Shown: positions 1 to 10,349 of the stretch, piece after piece
Numbering within the stretch: position 1 is the first letter of the stretch
Layout of the letters: each line of letters begins with the position of its first letter
Origin: Cycas panzhihuaensis
Taxonomy: Eukaryota > Cycadophyta
Length of the DNA stretch: 64,000 bases
Direction: 5' to 3'
Assembly: GCA_023213395.1 (NCBI GenBank)
Contig: CM041465.1
Location: 217,565,741 to 217,629,740 of the forward strand
The notes under the pieces: generated by a model
Database searches by the model: none
The model's input: only the letters and a program-made list of their open reading frames with translations
Told to the model about the DNA's origin: nothing
Translations under genes and position numbers: made by a program

Positions 1-210
1 AAAACTATGAATACTACACTAAAAATATGGTTAAGCAGTGAAAAACATGATAACAGGATAAAAAATATGACTTTATAATTGAAGACCATCAGAAGAAGTT
101 ATGTTTTTTACTATGAAGTCATGTTTTTTTACTATAAAATTACATTTTTAGTTATACTACCATACTTTTGAACTTTACTTAGAAAATATTTAAGAATTAA
201 AAATTATAAA

Positions 211-2034
211 ATGAAATGAAGAAACTAACATGATTTTAATACCATGATGCGGGCCCTAGAGAAAGTCAAGATGTGGGAGAATGAGGGGTTGGCCATTGAG
301 GAACTCATTATCTAGTTAGATGAGGCAGGATGGGGGATTCTGAGAGCATGTGGACTCTCACGGGTGAGTGAATTGACCTAGATTATGATGGAGCATGAGA
401 TCTTATACTATTTTATCAGTTGTTAGGTCCCAGGGTGTAACATATTCTGAGTATGAGTTATTGAAGAGATTAAGATCACTTTAAGAGATGTGGGAAGGAT
501 CCTTGGGGTTAGCTAGCACTAAAAGCAAGTGGGGCTCATTAGAGTAACTAATGATGAGTCCTAGATGGCATGTAGTAAGTATCTAATGGGGTTTACTAAC
601 TAGATTGACCATCATGGGATATCAGTAGAGGTTATTCAGATAGCAGGCAACATCCCTATGGTTAACAGGATCATTGCTTTGATCATCATTTATAGGATAG
701 CGAGAACCCAAAATTTTATAGGGGTTTTGGCTCAGTAGACTAGATTTGTTAGGAGATGTAAGCAGGGGATCTAACTCAACTGGGGTTAGCATATAGTAGA
801 CAATTTTAGCCATTAGTTATCTAGGATTAGGAGGATAATAAGGGGAGGTTTCTCGTACATCTCTATATTCATATGTTGGTTATATGACCATGTTCTGGTC
901 ATGAGACTAGGAGGTAAACCAGGAGAGCTAACTATGATGGATCTATGGATGAACATGTGGTACATGAGGTCGTAAATCTACAATAGGCCAGCTATCATGG
1001 TAAGGAGTATACATAGCCCTGTCCTTAGTAAGATGACCAGCAGATAACTCATGGAGGATGCGTATACAGGGATTCCAATATAGAGAAGTGATGAGATAGA
1101 TGTTACACAGAGGGTAATAACATAGGAGGCTCCTGTGGCTAGGTGTGGGAGAGGGAGAGCACAAGATGGAGGAGGACTAGGTGGGAGAGATGGTGGATAG
1201 ATAGGAGAGGGAGGCAGAGGAGGTGCCTCATCTAGTGGGGGAGCAAGAGGGAGATATGAGATGCTTGGGAGAGTAGGTGGAACACTTGTGGAGGTCGAGG
1301 AGGCTCCATATAGAGCATGGAGCTAGGCTTAATTGATGGATAAGGTAGAGGTGGAGGGAGCAGAGCACGAGAAGGCGAGGCTACCTAGGAGGCTCCCCAT
1401 GAGCCATACAAAGGGGAAGTACCACCATTCAAGGAGGCGATGAGATCAGAGCTAGCAAGAGGAGGGGGATCATCAGGTATGTTATTCAATTGATTTTTAT
1501 TACTTCATATTATACTTTTACTTTATGAGGACTTTTATTCTAGGGGACTGATCATGAATTACATGTTTTCACTAGATAGGTGACGAGATGGTGAACTTGA
1601 AGGAGGTACAAAGGATATTGGAGATGATATTCCCTTATGTTCTAGAGTTAGAGAAGGTGCAAGCATGGAACATAGTGGATCATAGACTAATGGAGCATTA
1701 TATTGACTATTATAGCCATGATCTTTGAGCTTGAGATCTTTACATGGATACAAGGGTAGAGATGAGGACACAAGACCCAAAGCTTAAGGAAAGCGAGGAT
1801 GAGAGATGAAACTTGTACAGGATGGTATTGGCTCAGGTAGGAGCATGATATACTCCATTAATTAGTACCATTGTACAACAGGAATGACACCACCTTCCAC
1901 CTTGTGATGAGTCTATATGTGGGGAGGCTTCAGGTATAAGGGAGAGAGTAGACTTAGGTATCCTAGAGGGATCTCATCAAGAGTCTGATGAATGAGTATA
2001 TCATGTATTATATAGGGATATAGGAGGGAGATGA
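211..2034 (+). pseudogene. Antisense accessory gene of Tat-A, two exons, PMD-like
   Basis: This is an open frame with scattered stops on the strand opposite to gag-pol. It starts at ATG 211 (A-rich just upstream), has exon 1 at 211-1476 (422 codons), an intron at 1477-1575 and exon 2 at 1576-2034, ending in TGA. Most stops sit where deamination of CAG, CGA or TGG would put them. Visible motifs are a charged N-terminus, a block reading VPGCNIF then TLRDVGRILGVS, a later RGGFSYISIFICWLYDH block, a Gly/Arg-rich linker (about 1,140-1,400), and an exon 2 block LEMIFPYV and WNIVDHRLMEHYID. The Tat-B copy aligns codon by codon with the same start, splice sites and stop, and an identical span of 1,824 bp. 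The order W/VP..n-F-x-V then TL-x-DV-x-x-ILG resembles plant mobile domain proteins (inference). Antisense ORFs are known in some Tat elements, for example gene23 of maize Grande. Its function is unknown. Confidence 0.72.
1477..1575 (+). other. Intron of the Tat-A antisense gene (99 bp)
   Basis: The donor is CAG|GTATGT at 1474-1482 and the acceptor is TTTTCACTAG ending at 1575; the interior is T-rich. Both flanking exons stay in phase 0 across this junction. A closer AG at 1543 would break the frame. The Tat-B copy has the same donor (CAG|GTATGA) and acceptor (TTTTTCATTAG) around a 105-bp intron, also in phase 0. Confidence 0.65.
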
Positions 2035-2850
2035 GAGGTATTTTGTGAGCCTCAGTATGTATCATGAGTCACACAAGTGATATATGTATTGTATCTTTGT
2101 TATCATGTATATATATTTATCATTTTCTCTTAAAAACTTGTATACGAATACTTGTCTCTAAACCCTTTTCCCCTTATTTCCATTTTTGGATTGAGCATAG
2201 GATATATTCATCAGCTTGATTATCTAAAGAAACATGTAATAGTTTTATCATTTTTCACTTTTTTATTCTTTTGTAGTTATATACTTTTTTTTTAGATTTT
2301 TATCATCATATATATATAATAATTTATACTCATTCTAGAGTATAATGGTTCAGGAAAGAAAAATATCATGAGAAAGAGTGAAGGAAAAAAAAAGAACAAA
2401 TAAAAGATAAAAGGGAGTAGATAAAAGGTTTACTTATTTTATTTTTCTAAACATAAAACCATCTAAAACAAATAGTGATAGGCTTATAAAAGTAGAAGAT
2501 GGAATAATATGAATCCCCCAAAAGGAAACTCATATATCTCACATCATACTCCTAATAGATTATATAAACATAGAATATAATACATATCTATATAATATAT
2601 TATGAAGAGAATGAGTTATTTACTAAATAAAAAATTAATCCCACCTAATAAATAACTAGTCACTCAAGTATATTGAATTCCTCTTTGGCTCCTTCTAGGG
2701 ATAAGAAGCTCTTAGGGACTTACCCCCTACCAATATCCTCCATAGCCAAAGATTCCCACATGGGTCTATCCCTTTCAAATACTTTATTTCAATCTCCTAC
2801 CTATAATTTTAATCTTCAAACTACTCAAATCTGTATTTTCTTAAATCAAT
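2035..2850 (-). other. Tat-A noncoding segment between second RNase H and antisense gene
   Basis: This is AT-rich sequence with no convincing reading frame. It is homologous over its length to 54,611-55,425 of Tat-B: shared landmarks include a stretch containing CACATCATACTCCTAA, a run of TATA repeats, and text with AGATTCCCACATGGG matched on the opposite strand. Conservation of a noncoding spacer simply reflects common descent of the two elements. Confidence 0.7.
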
Positions 2851-2922
2851 AGTTTATACTCATTATGGAGTGGTAGTTTATACTCATTTTAGAGTGGTAG
2901 TTTATACTCATTCTAGAGTGGG
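2851..2922 (-). repeat. 24-bp tandem repeat, three units (Tat-A)
   Basis: Three units start at 2851, 2875 and 2899, each reading AGTTTATACTCATT on the plus strand followed by TAGAGTGGT or close variants. Tat-B has the same array with the same 24-bp period at 54,545-54,610. Another copy of the core lies near 2,318-2,335 and, in Tat-B, near 55,110-55,130. Confidence 0.9.
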
Positions 2923-2989
2923 GTGCCCCCTACTAAAAGGATAAAAGTCAATTGAAATGATCATCAAGAATAAAGAAAACAAGAGCATT

Positions 2990-3360
2990 AGCTTCAAGGT
3001 TAAGGGAATGAGGAATATACTAAATGGTAATTGAAGCAAAAAGAGACAACAATGATAAAGCTTGATGATATAAGAGAAGGAGTCATGGCGAATGAACCTG
3101 ATACATCTCAACTAATTGATAAACTATAACTTGAGAGTCAACATATATAATAATAGGTCTAAGGTAAAATCAAGAAATATCATATAAGGCTCCTATAATA
3201 GTAAGGTATTTAGCTTCATTATTAGTTACCCTAGGTATAAAAGATCCCATAGAAAGAAGGGGACTTCCTGATTGATCATAAATCACCCAAGCAGAAGCAG
3301 ACAGTCTTCGGTTTTCCCTACTACCTCCATCACTAAATATACTCAATGCCATGGGAATAA
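2990..3360 (-). pseudogene. Second RNase H (archaeal-type-like) of Tat-A, decayed
   Basis: Read on the minus strand, this begins MALSIFSDGGSRENRR and goes on to VIYDQSGSPLLS and TNNEAKY, followed past a stop by a degenerate tail ending near NLEANALV. The SDGG aspartate and the NNEA glutamate fit the first two catalytic residues of an RNase H; the tail resembles the usual N-x-x-A-D-x-L end. It lies downstream of integrase, separate from the first RNase H next to RT. Tat-lineage elements are known to have acquired an additional RNase H. The same domain occurs at 54,100-54,480 and 61,300-61,600. Stops interrupt it after about 60 residues. Confidence 0.75.
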
Positions 3361-4377
3361 TAGGATCAAAGTTTAGAGACTATATAATCAATAGAGAAAA
3401 GTATGAGAATCAATCAATAAGGAGATGGTAATAAATAAAATTAATGCTGACTATGGTGAATAAAAAGAAAAATCATAATTAGGATAATTATGATCAATAC
3501 TAACAAGATGTCAAGTAGGGTTCGATTATAATTGAGGCCATACTGGACCCAAGTAGTTAGATCCAACAATCTTGAATGGCTTATCTAAATGAATCCAACC
3601 TACAAATACATAGGTGGGGAAAAAGTCATCATACAATTTACCCTAGATTACAAAAGGATGATAATAATACACTTTTTTTTTACTTTCTCATTTCCTTTTC
3701 TTTTTTTTTTTGGTTTTCACTTTCACTTTTCTTTTTTACAAGAAGGGAGCCATAATCATCCAACTATAAAATTCTTTCACTCAACACAGCAAGGATTTAT
3801 CCTTTTTAATAGAATCTAGAATAAAAGAGACCAATCTCCTTAGGCATCAAACCACAGGAAAAGAGGAGATCAAAATTATAGTGTCTCTAAATGTAAAAGG
3901 AAGGTAGTAGAATGAGTATCCACTTCAAAAGATCAATAGAGTGAACCAAGGATAATAAAAATAATAAAAGACAATAGGTGATATATGATTAAAAAAGAAT
4001 CCTCAAGGTGAAGTACTAGCAAATGAAAATACAATCTCCACAATGACTAAATATCTAAAGCTGACAAAAATATTTCTCTTTCTAGGATGAAAATATAATA
4101 ACGTTGGGGGCCCAAGTTCTCCTTTGAGTATGGAACTCAAAGGAGAATGAGATCTAAATAAGGTGATAGAACACTCATAATTAGTGTAGATTCTACAAAG
4201 AACAAAAGACTTACATGGATGTGAGTAGGATCTCTGATAAAAACAAGATAATACTTAATAAAAAGCAAGAAAAGATCAGAAAGAATGAGAGTTTACCTAT
4301 AGTTTTAGCTCATTAGGCAAAAGAAAAGTTTTAGAGCTATAGTTCATCCTCATTATGGAGGGGATGAGTGCATGCTA
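3361..4377 (-). other. Tat-A spacer between integrase and second RNase H
   Basis: There is no supported gene here. It contains a pyrimidine-rich tract (about 3,667-3,740; purine-rich on the element's sense strand) that corresponds to the A/GA-rich tract of Tat-B at 53,670-53,790. Near 4,340-4,357 there is a copy of the family motif that reads AATGAGGATGAACTATAGCT on the minus strand. Confidence 0.6.
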
Positions 4378-5480
4378 CTAGGTATAAATGTTTCTCAAAT
4401 ATTGAGAATTAATAGGCCTTTTAAATTCTAATCCATCTAACATCAAAATTTGATAAGCTCTATTAGCTAAATCTTCAATTATTAAAAAAGGTCTTATCCA
4501 CTTGGGAGAAAATTTACATTGCTTATCGTGTAAGTATTCTAACCTTAAGACTTTATCATCAATATTGAACCTCTTGGGTCTAAGCTTCCTATCATGTATA
4601 GCTTGGACCCTAGCCTTAGATGCCATATTATTTTACAAGGTTTGTAAACGAGTCTCATCTGATTTCTCAAGTTCTAAGAGACATGCTTCTCTTTGAAATT
4701 CCTCGTTAGTAAACTCCTTTAATGAGACATGTAAGGAAGGGATATCAACCTCTAATGGAAAGATGGCTTCAACACCATAAATAAGGGAAAATTGTATCAT
4801 ACATATGGAATTCCTAATGGAGGTCCTATAGGCCCATAATGTTGGAAATAGCTAAGAGTGCCAATCCTTATGAGAGGTAGCAACTGTCTTAGCTAAAATC
4901 TTAGCTAAGATCTTATTAAAAGCTTCCACCTGGAAATTTACTTGAGGATGATAAGGGCTGGATGCCTTATGAGTGATATGAAACTTACTACATAATTTAT
5001 AGACATGGGTATTACAGAATGAAGTCTTATTATCAATAACAATAATATCTGGCACCCCAAATCTACAAATGATGTGCTAAAATATGAATATGGCAACATT
5101 TTTTCTAGTAGCGGTGACTAATATAATAGCTTCACTCTGCTTTGTAAAATATTCAATTGTAGTTAGGATAAATTTATACCCATTATATGATATTATAAAA
5201 ATCTAACTAATGAGATTGAGACCTCATTAGGAAAAAGACCAAGGTGAAATTGTTGACTTCATTTCTTGTGTGGGTTTATGTATCACAGTTGCACAGGATT
5301 GACATTTTTGACATCTTTAAACGTAAGAGTAGGTGACTTCAAATAAGGTAGGCTAATAATAGCCCATATGAAGAATATGTTGGGCCATCGACTGACTACC
5401 AAAATGCCCACCACATATTGCTTTATGAGATTTCATTAAGGCAACTAGTGATTCATTAGGTGAGAGGTACCATAGCAAGA
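4378..5480 (-). pseudogene. Integrase of Tat-A, decayed
   Basis: This is the enzyme that joins element cDNA to the host genome. Minus-strand reading shows an H2C2 zinc-binding module (GGHFGSQSMAQHILHMGYY, then CQKCQSC), a core with VPDIIVIDNKTSFCNTHVY (second catalytic Asp in DNKT) and YHPQVNFQVEAFNKIL (Glu in VEAFNK), and a C-terminal part with LRPKRFNIDDKVLRLEYL and QYLRNIYT. Several stops and at least two frameshifts split it into open pieces. The region corresponds to 51,990-53,065 of Tat-B and to 38,150-39,290 of Tat-C. Confidence 0.85.
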
Positions 5481-5554
5481 TTCCATAAAAGATATTGCTT
5501 AGCAATGGCTTGGATTCATCTTCTCTTCTTTGAAGTAGAAACATAAGAGAAAGA

Positions 5555-5867
5555 TTAATCATAAAGATATAACCTAATCTCTCCATACCATAGATCATTA
5601 GGAGGGATGACATGGACATGGAGGACATGTTCATCTGGGAGGGAATCATCAATAAGTTGATTAGCAAGATCAGGGAGAGTAGCATCAGCCATGATCTCTA
5701 GGATGACTATGCCCTTTCTAGACTTCCTATTAACCACTTGCAAATCAAACTCTTGGAGTAACAAGGACCACTTACCTAATCGACAAGTAAGGTTAGACTT
5801 AGTAAGAAAACATCTTATAGGATCTAATTGAATAATGAGGTGGACCTTGTTCCCAAGGAGATAGTGG
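5555..5867 (-). pseudogene. 3' part of Tat-A RNase H and RNase H-integrase linker
   Basis: Minus-strand reading gives LLQEFDLQVVNRKSRKGIVI and a linker with ADATLPDLANQLIDDSLPDE. It continues the RNase H that is interrupted after 5,872 by the chromovirus and resumes at 12,203. The equivalent intact order is at about 51,290-51,800 in Tat-B. Confidence 0.75.
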
Positions 5868-5872
5868 AGTAA
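5868..5872. repeat. Target-site duplication AGTAA (left)
   Basis: This 5-bp duplication is paired with 12,198-12,202. Removing the chromovirus and one copy restores continuous Tat-A RNase H sequence, as judged against Tat-B. Confidence 0.93.
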
Positions 5873-6249
5873 TGTAACATAACCTCACCTTTGCTTAGTA
5901 AGAGGAAACCACTAACAAGTAAGGATGGACCACTAAGTCATCCAATAAGATGTAAGGCCGCTAGGGCCACCAATAGAGTTATGTGTATGGACCGCTAAGT
6001 CGTCCAATAAGATGTAAGGCCGCTAGGGCCACCAATAGAATCATTAAGGATGAAGACCCCTACTTGTGTATTTAAAGGGTTAAACTACTCATAATGTTAT
6101 CGAGTATGATATCTTGAAAGGAGAAAGTACTTCGGTACTCATTTTGGTGACTTATTTTCTGTGTTCTGTTTGTGCATTCGTGTTATTTGGCTTCGATTTC
6201 TGCTAAACATCAATTCTTCGAGCCCTGATTGCTGAGAAGGAACGGTCCA
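5873..6249 (+). repeat. Chromovirus 5' LTR (377 bp)
   Basis: It starts TGTAACATAACC and ends GGAACGGTCCA. It holds a 52-bp direct repeat with a 72-bp period (5,925-5,976 and 5,997-6,048); each unit carries a CCAAT box (GTCATCCAATAAG / GTCGTCCAATAAG) and a GGCC...GGCC hairpin. A TATTTAAAG element at about 6,069-6,077 is a candidate TATA box. Confidence 0.95.
6068..6077 (+). promoter_or_regulatory. Candidate TATA-like element in chromovirus LTR
   Basis: GTATTTAAAG lies downstream of two CCAAT boxes within the 5' LTR, a normal arrangement for a U3 promoter. There is no direct evidence of transcription. Confidence 0.4.
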
Positions 6250-6251
6250 AG

Positions 6252-6263
6252 TGGTATCAGAGC
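6252..6263 (+). other. Primer-binding site, initiator-Met tRNA (chromovirus)
   Basis: TGGTATCAGAGC is two bases after the LTR end. It is the standard 12-nt complement of the plant initiator methionine tRNA 3' end, used to prime minus-strand cDNA. Confidence 0.95.
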
Positions 6264-7305
6264 TGCGTTTGTGATCATGGGAAGCTGCCCGAAATAGCAA
6301 AAAAAAAAATTTCTTGTATGATTGAGTACTCTCTCTACCTAGGTAGAGATTGAGGAAAAACCTTTACTCAGTACTCTCTCTAAGAAGATTGAGGAACGGT
6401 AGCAGGATAGATTAGAGGTCACGAAGCAAAGGGGAATTTCGACCTTGTGCACCGCAAGTAATTTATTTCTTCTATTTTTAAGTTTTTTCTGCATTAGGTT
6501 ATATTCCAAGGGTTAACTGCTGAGGCGGTTACCCTTTGTGGCATTCCACCTCTCCTTTACGGATAGATACCACTGCGTATACCCCCTTTAGGATTCCAAA
6601 ACCCTCCCTAGTACAGGTAACCTATCGGTTGCTGAAGTCTTGCGGTGCAGTGGTTAGCGGTTAGTGCCACAAAGTTACCTACCCCAACTTCTGCACCAGA
6701 AGTTTATTGGCAGGCCTATAAGACCAAGCACACCTCATTCAGCAGTGGGTAGGACACATCTGCTCTTTCGCGTTTCCCCTGCCCTAGTCTTAGTCACAAG
6801 CCATTGACTGCCTGAATTCAAAACTTGTCAGAACAGTCAAGCCTCTCTAATAAAAAAAAAAAAAAAAAAAAAGAGAGAGAGAGAAAAAAAAAAAAATAAA
6901 TAAATCCACTTAGCTCTTGCTCAAAAGTGCGAAAAAAAAACCCTTATAACTCATATACCCCAACTCGATCAGCATCTTGTAAGGGTCATTTTGCACTAGG
7001 TTAGTCTATACCCCAATTTTCACCCTTTTTGTATTGGTGGGCCCCACCACTCCAAATTTACCTTAAAACTCATACATCCCATTTCGATAAGTTTTTTGTG
7101 CTCTTTCTAGTGGACTAAATATCTTGCTTATGTAATTCTGGGGTCAACAGGCTATAGACACCCTACATTCCCTTATTTTGCCCCTTTCCTTTCCAGATAG
7201 CAACTCCTTATTCTTCTATCCCGTTCTTTCTTGAATCTATCCCACTTCGTTTTTTTCCCTTCTTTCCACTTACTCCCGCTTCTTTAATCCCTTTCCTCAA
7301 CTTCA
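6264..7305 (+). other. Chromovirus 5' leader
   Basis: This is about 1 kb without a supported gene. It contains a local partial duplication around GAGTACTCTCTCT (6,325-6,395), a poly-A/GA tract at about 6,849-6,903, and a T/C-rich tract just before the gag start. Confidence 0.7.
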
Positions 7306-8350
7306 ATGGCAAAAATCAAAGAAAAAATTTCTGAGTTGACCAATGATTTGTCTAACTTCAAAACAGAGGTCAGCGATAAACTTAGTAACATACCTACCAA
7401 ATCTAACCTGGTCGACACCAAGAATGATATTATTCAACTGGTTCAACAGTGGTTGTCATCCCATGCCCAAAGCATAGGAGCTTCTACCTCAACGGGCAAC
7501 CCACCTCCCCCTTCTCCAGGAAGCAATGCATATACAGGAGGTTCTCCACCAAGACAGTCGTTTTTCCACCACAAGATCAACATTCCTACCTTTGATCCAG
7601 ATGTGAATAGAGAGCGCACTCAAAGTTGGATTAATAAGTTAGAATCCTACTTCACTCTCCACCCGATGTCAGAAGAGGACCAACTCTTATACGCTTCCAT
7701 TCATTTAGATGGTCGAGCTCACCATTGGTTCAACTGGTGGAAGCGGGAATATCCCTCTCACCAAACTTGGTCGCACTTCACTAGTTGTTTCTTGAGTACG
7801 AAGATACATAGAGTCAATCTTTTTTCACACAACTCACCCGGCTTAAGCAGACATCAATTGTAGAAGCTTATACGGATGAATTTCAAGCTTTATACAACCG
7901 CACGCCACAAAGCCAAAACTTGGATAAACAAATAATGATTGATATTTATGTGGCGGGACTCCAAGACCGTATTCAGATGAGATTAAAGACAATGGCAATT
8001 TACTCCCTTAAGGAAGCTTTCAAGTGGGCACGTGCGAGAAGGCGAGTTTGCGTGAAGACAGACCCTCAGCCATTCGACGGGATAACTCTTGGTTCTCACG
8101 CAATCGACAAGATCTCCAGCGACCTCGACCTCGATTTGACGATGTGTCTCGTCCTCAAGCTGACTTCACATGTCCTCGACCATGACAGGATGATTCTCGT
8201 CCACCTATGGATCGCCAGAATGAGGACACATCCACTATAAAAGTCCAGATTTCTCAAGCTGAAGCACAACGTCGACTTGAGGCTGGCCTTTGTATGCAGT
8301 GTGCAGAAAAGTGGACTTCCGGGCATGGTCGTTTTTGCAAGGCACGGCGT
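7306..8350 (+). pseudogene. Chromovirus gag, frameshifted
   Basis: The nucleocapsid/capsid precursor starts at ATG 7306 with a helical, charged N-terminus (MAKIKEKISELTNDLSNF), a Pro/Ser linker and the gag core (FDPDVNRERTQSWINKLESY ... ASIHLDGRAHHWFNWWKREY). The first frame ends at 7,863; the conserved continuation (LYNRTPQSQNLDKQIMIDIY, then AGLQDRIQ) is in another frame, so an indel lies at about 7,790-7,860. A second shift precedes a zinc-knuckle-like stretch GLCMQCAEKWTSGHGRFCK at about 8,280-8,340. Confidence 0.87.
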
Positions 8351-9016
8351 ATGGTTTTTTCCATTGACCCATCCCTCCCCTCGGACGATCCCTCTGATTC
8401 TGACTCTAACCAGGAGGCTGATGATGATACCCATGATGATCCTGCACTAGACCCCCAACTTGAAGTATCTATATCCGCTGTTACCACCTCCTCTTGCCTT
8501 GAACCCCTAAGAGTTAGAGGCATTCTCCGCAAGACTCCAATATCTATCTTGATCGACGGTGGCGCGTCACTTAACTTCATTGATATTTTGATTGCTAGAC
8601 AACTTAACCTATATATCGTCCCAAAAACTGGCTTCACCTGCTCTCCACCAGGGTACCAGAAACTCCATTGTGCAGGTGTTATCAAAAGCCTCCAAGTCCA
8701 AATTGGCTCATACCTTTTAGTATCAGACTTCTATGCCTTGCCAATAGGAGGATCAGATGCCATCTTAGGGATTCAATGGTTGCAAACACTAGGGACTTAT
8801 AGCATGAACAACTCACCTAAAAATCCATTCATTGCTTTCAAAGACCACATGGGGCGAAACCATAAAATTTACGGAATGCAATCCCCCCTGAACCAAGTGG
8901 TCTCTCCTAGACGTATGAAACGCCATCTTCAATCTCACTTAGGGTATATAGTCTGCCTCAATAATATTCAAATCAAACCACAAATTCATCCACATATCCA
9001 GAATGTCATTACCTAA
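8351..9016 (+). pseudogene. Chromovirus protease region
   Basis: This is the aspartic protease that processes gag-pol. After an acidic linker the frame reads PISILIDGGASLNFIDI, the protease active-site block, where the usual D-S/T-G is D-G-G. The flanking YALPIGGSDAILGIQWLQTL block is the conserved protease C-terminal part. The frame stays open from gag's zinc-knuckle region to a stop at 9,014-9,016, before the RT. Confidence 0.83.
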
Positions 9017-9089
9017 TATGAACAAGTATTTGCCCCTCTGCCTGCCACCACCCCTCCTGACCGCGGTTTCTTTCATACAATTGACCTCC

Positions 9090-9870
9090 AATCTAACCAT
9101 GACCCTATCAGCCTTCGACCTTCACAAAACTCATACTTCCAAAAGAATGAAATCGAGAAACTCACAAATGAACTCCTTGACATGGGCATAATCCAACCTA
9201 GTAAAAGCCCCTATGCAGTCCCAATTGTCTTAGTTCGGAAGAAGGATGGCTCTTTTCGCCTCTGTGTTGACTATAGGGAATTAAATAAGATTACCATCAA
9301 AAATAAGTTTCCCACCCCTCGCATAGATGACATGCTAGATGAAATCCATGGTGCAACCATCTTCTCTAAGTTAGACCTGCAATCTGGTTATTACCAAATC
9401 CCAATTACCCCACAAGATTGTCATAAAATGACATTTCGCACACATCATGGCCATTTTGAGTTTGAGTAATGCCCTTTGCCCTTTGTAATGCCCTGACAAC
9501 CTTCCAAGCTCTCATGAATAGAATCTTTGGGCCCTACCTTTGAAAGTTTGTCATAGTTTTCTTTAACGACATTCTTATTTATAGTGCCTGCCTGGATCTC
9601 CATATCCAACACTTAGAAATTGTTCTTCAAATATTACAGAACCACCAACTCTATGCAAAACTATCTAAGTGTGAGTTCAGACAATCAGAACTCAAATCTT
9701 TGGGCCATATCATATCATCAGAAAGTGCGTGTAGACCACGACAAAATATCGGTCATCCTGGCGTGGCGATACCTACCACTCTTACCCAACTACGAGTATT
9801 TCTTGGGCTCACAGGGTTTTATCGACGCTTTGTGCGTAACTATGCGACTCTTGCTACCCCATTAACTAAC
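9090..9870 (+). pseudogene. Chromovirus reverse transcriptase, disrupted
   Basis: The RT begins with MGIIQPSKSPYAVPIVLVRK and DGSFRLCVDYRELNKITIK, then FSKLDLQSGYYQIPI. The frame stops after HHGHFEFE at 9,467-9,469. The catalytic YxDD box follows in another frame as VVFFNDILIY (9,553-9,585), with Asp replaced by Asn. The thumb/connection resumes as LGLTGFYRRFVRNYATLATP at about 9,800-9,860. Confidence 0.88.
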
Positions 9871-9929
9871 CCCCTTTGTAAAGAGGCTTTTCAATGGTCT
9901 CCAAGGCGGTGCCTTTGCCCACCTCAAGG

Positions 9930-10345
9930 TTGTAATGACCTCCACTCCGGTCCTCATCACTCCTGATTTTAACCAACCCTTCCAACTTGAATGCGATGCT
10001 TCAGGGTTTGGTTTAGGCGCTGTCCTAATGCAAGACTCTCACCCCATTGCATTTGAAAGCCGAAAATTAAAAGATCACGAGCTTCACCTCTCTACATATC
10101 AGAAAGAAATGAAGGCTATTCTCCATGCTATTGATAAATGGTAGCAATATCTCTTAGGCTCTAAGTTCACTATTCTTACAGATCATCGTAGCCTCCATAA
10201 TTTATTGACTCAGTCAGTCTTGTCAGAAGAACAAGCTAAGTGGATTCATCGATTACAAGTCTTTGACTTCTCAATAGCATATAAAAAAGGTAAAGACAAT
10301 GCAGTGGCAGATGCTCTTTCACGTCTCCATCCTAACGACAATGGT
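9930..10345 (+). pseudogene. Chromovirus RNase H
   Basis: It degrades the RNA strand of the RNA-DNA hybrid. The reading is PFQLECDASGFGLGAVLMQ, SYQ-like block LHLSTYQKEMKAILHAIDKW, a stop at 10,142-10,144, then FTILTDHRSLHNLLT and KGKDNAVADALSRLHP. The catalytic Asp residues (CDAS, TDHRS, VADALS) and the Glu (QKEMKA) are all visible. Confidence 0.9.
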
Positions 10346-10349
10346 CCAA

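Noticed and set aside
1140-1400. Purine-rich tract as a separate simple repeat
   Set aside because: It codes the Gly/Arg-rich linker in the antisense gene frame and is mirrored at 56,050-56,350.
6641-6665. GGTGCAGTGGTTAGCGG resembling a tRNA/SINE A box
   Set aside because: No B box follows at the right distance and there is no SINE tail; it lies in the chromovirus leader.
8254-8685. 143-residue antisense open frame over chromovirus gag-protease
   Set aside because: It is the shadow of the real plus-strand frame.
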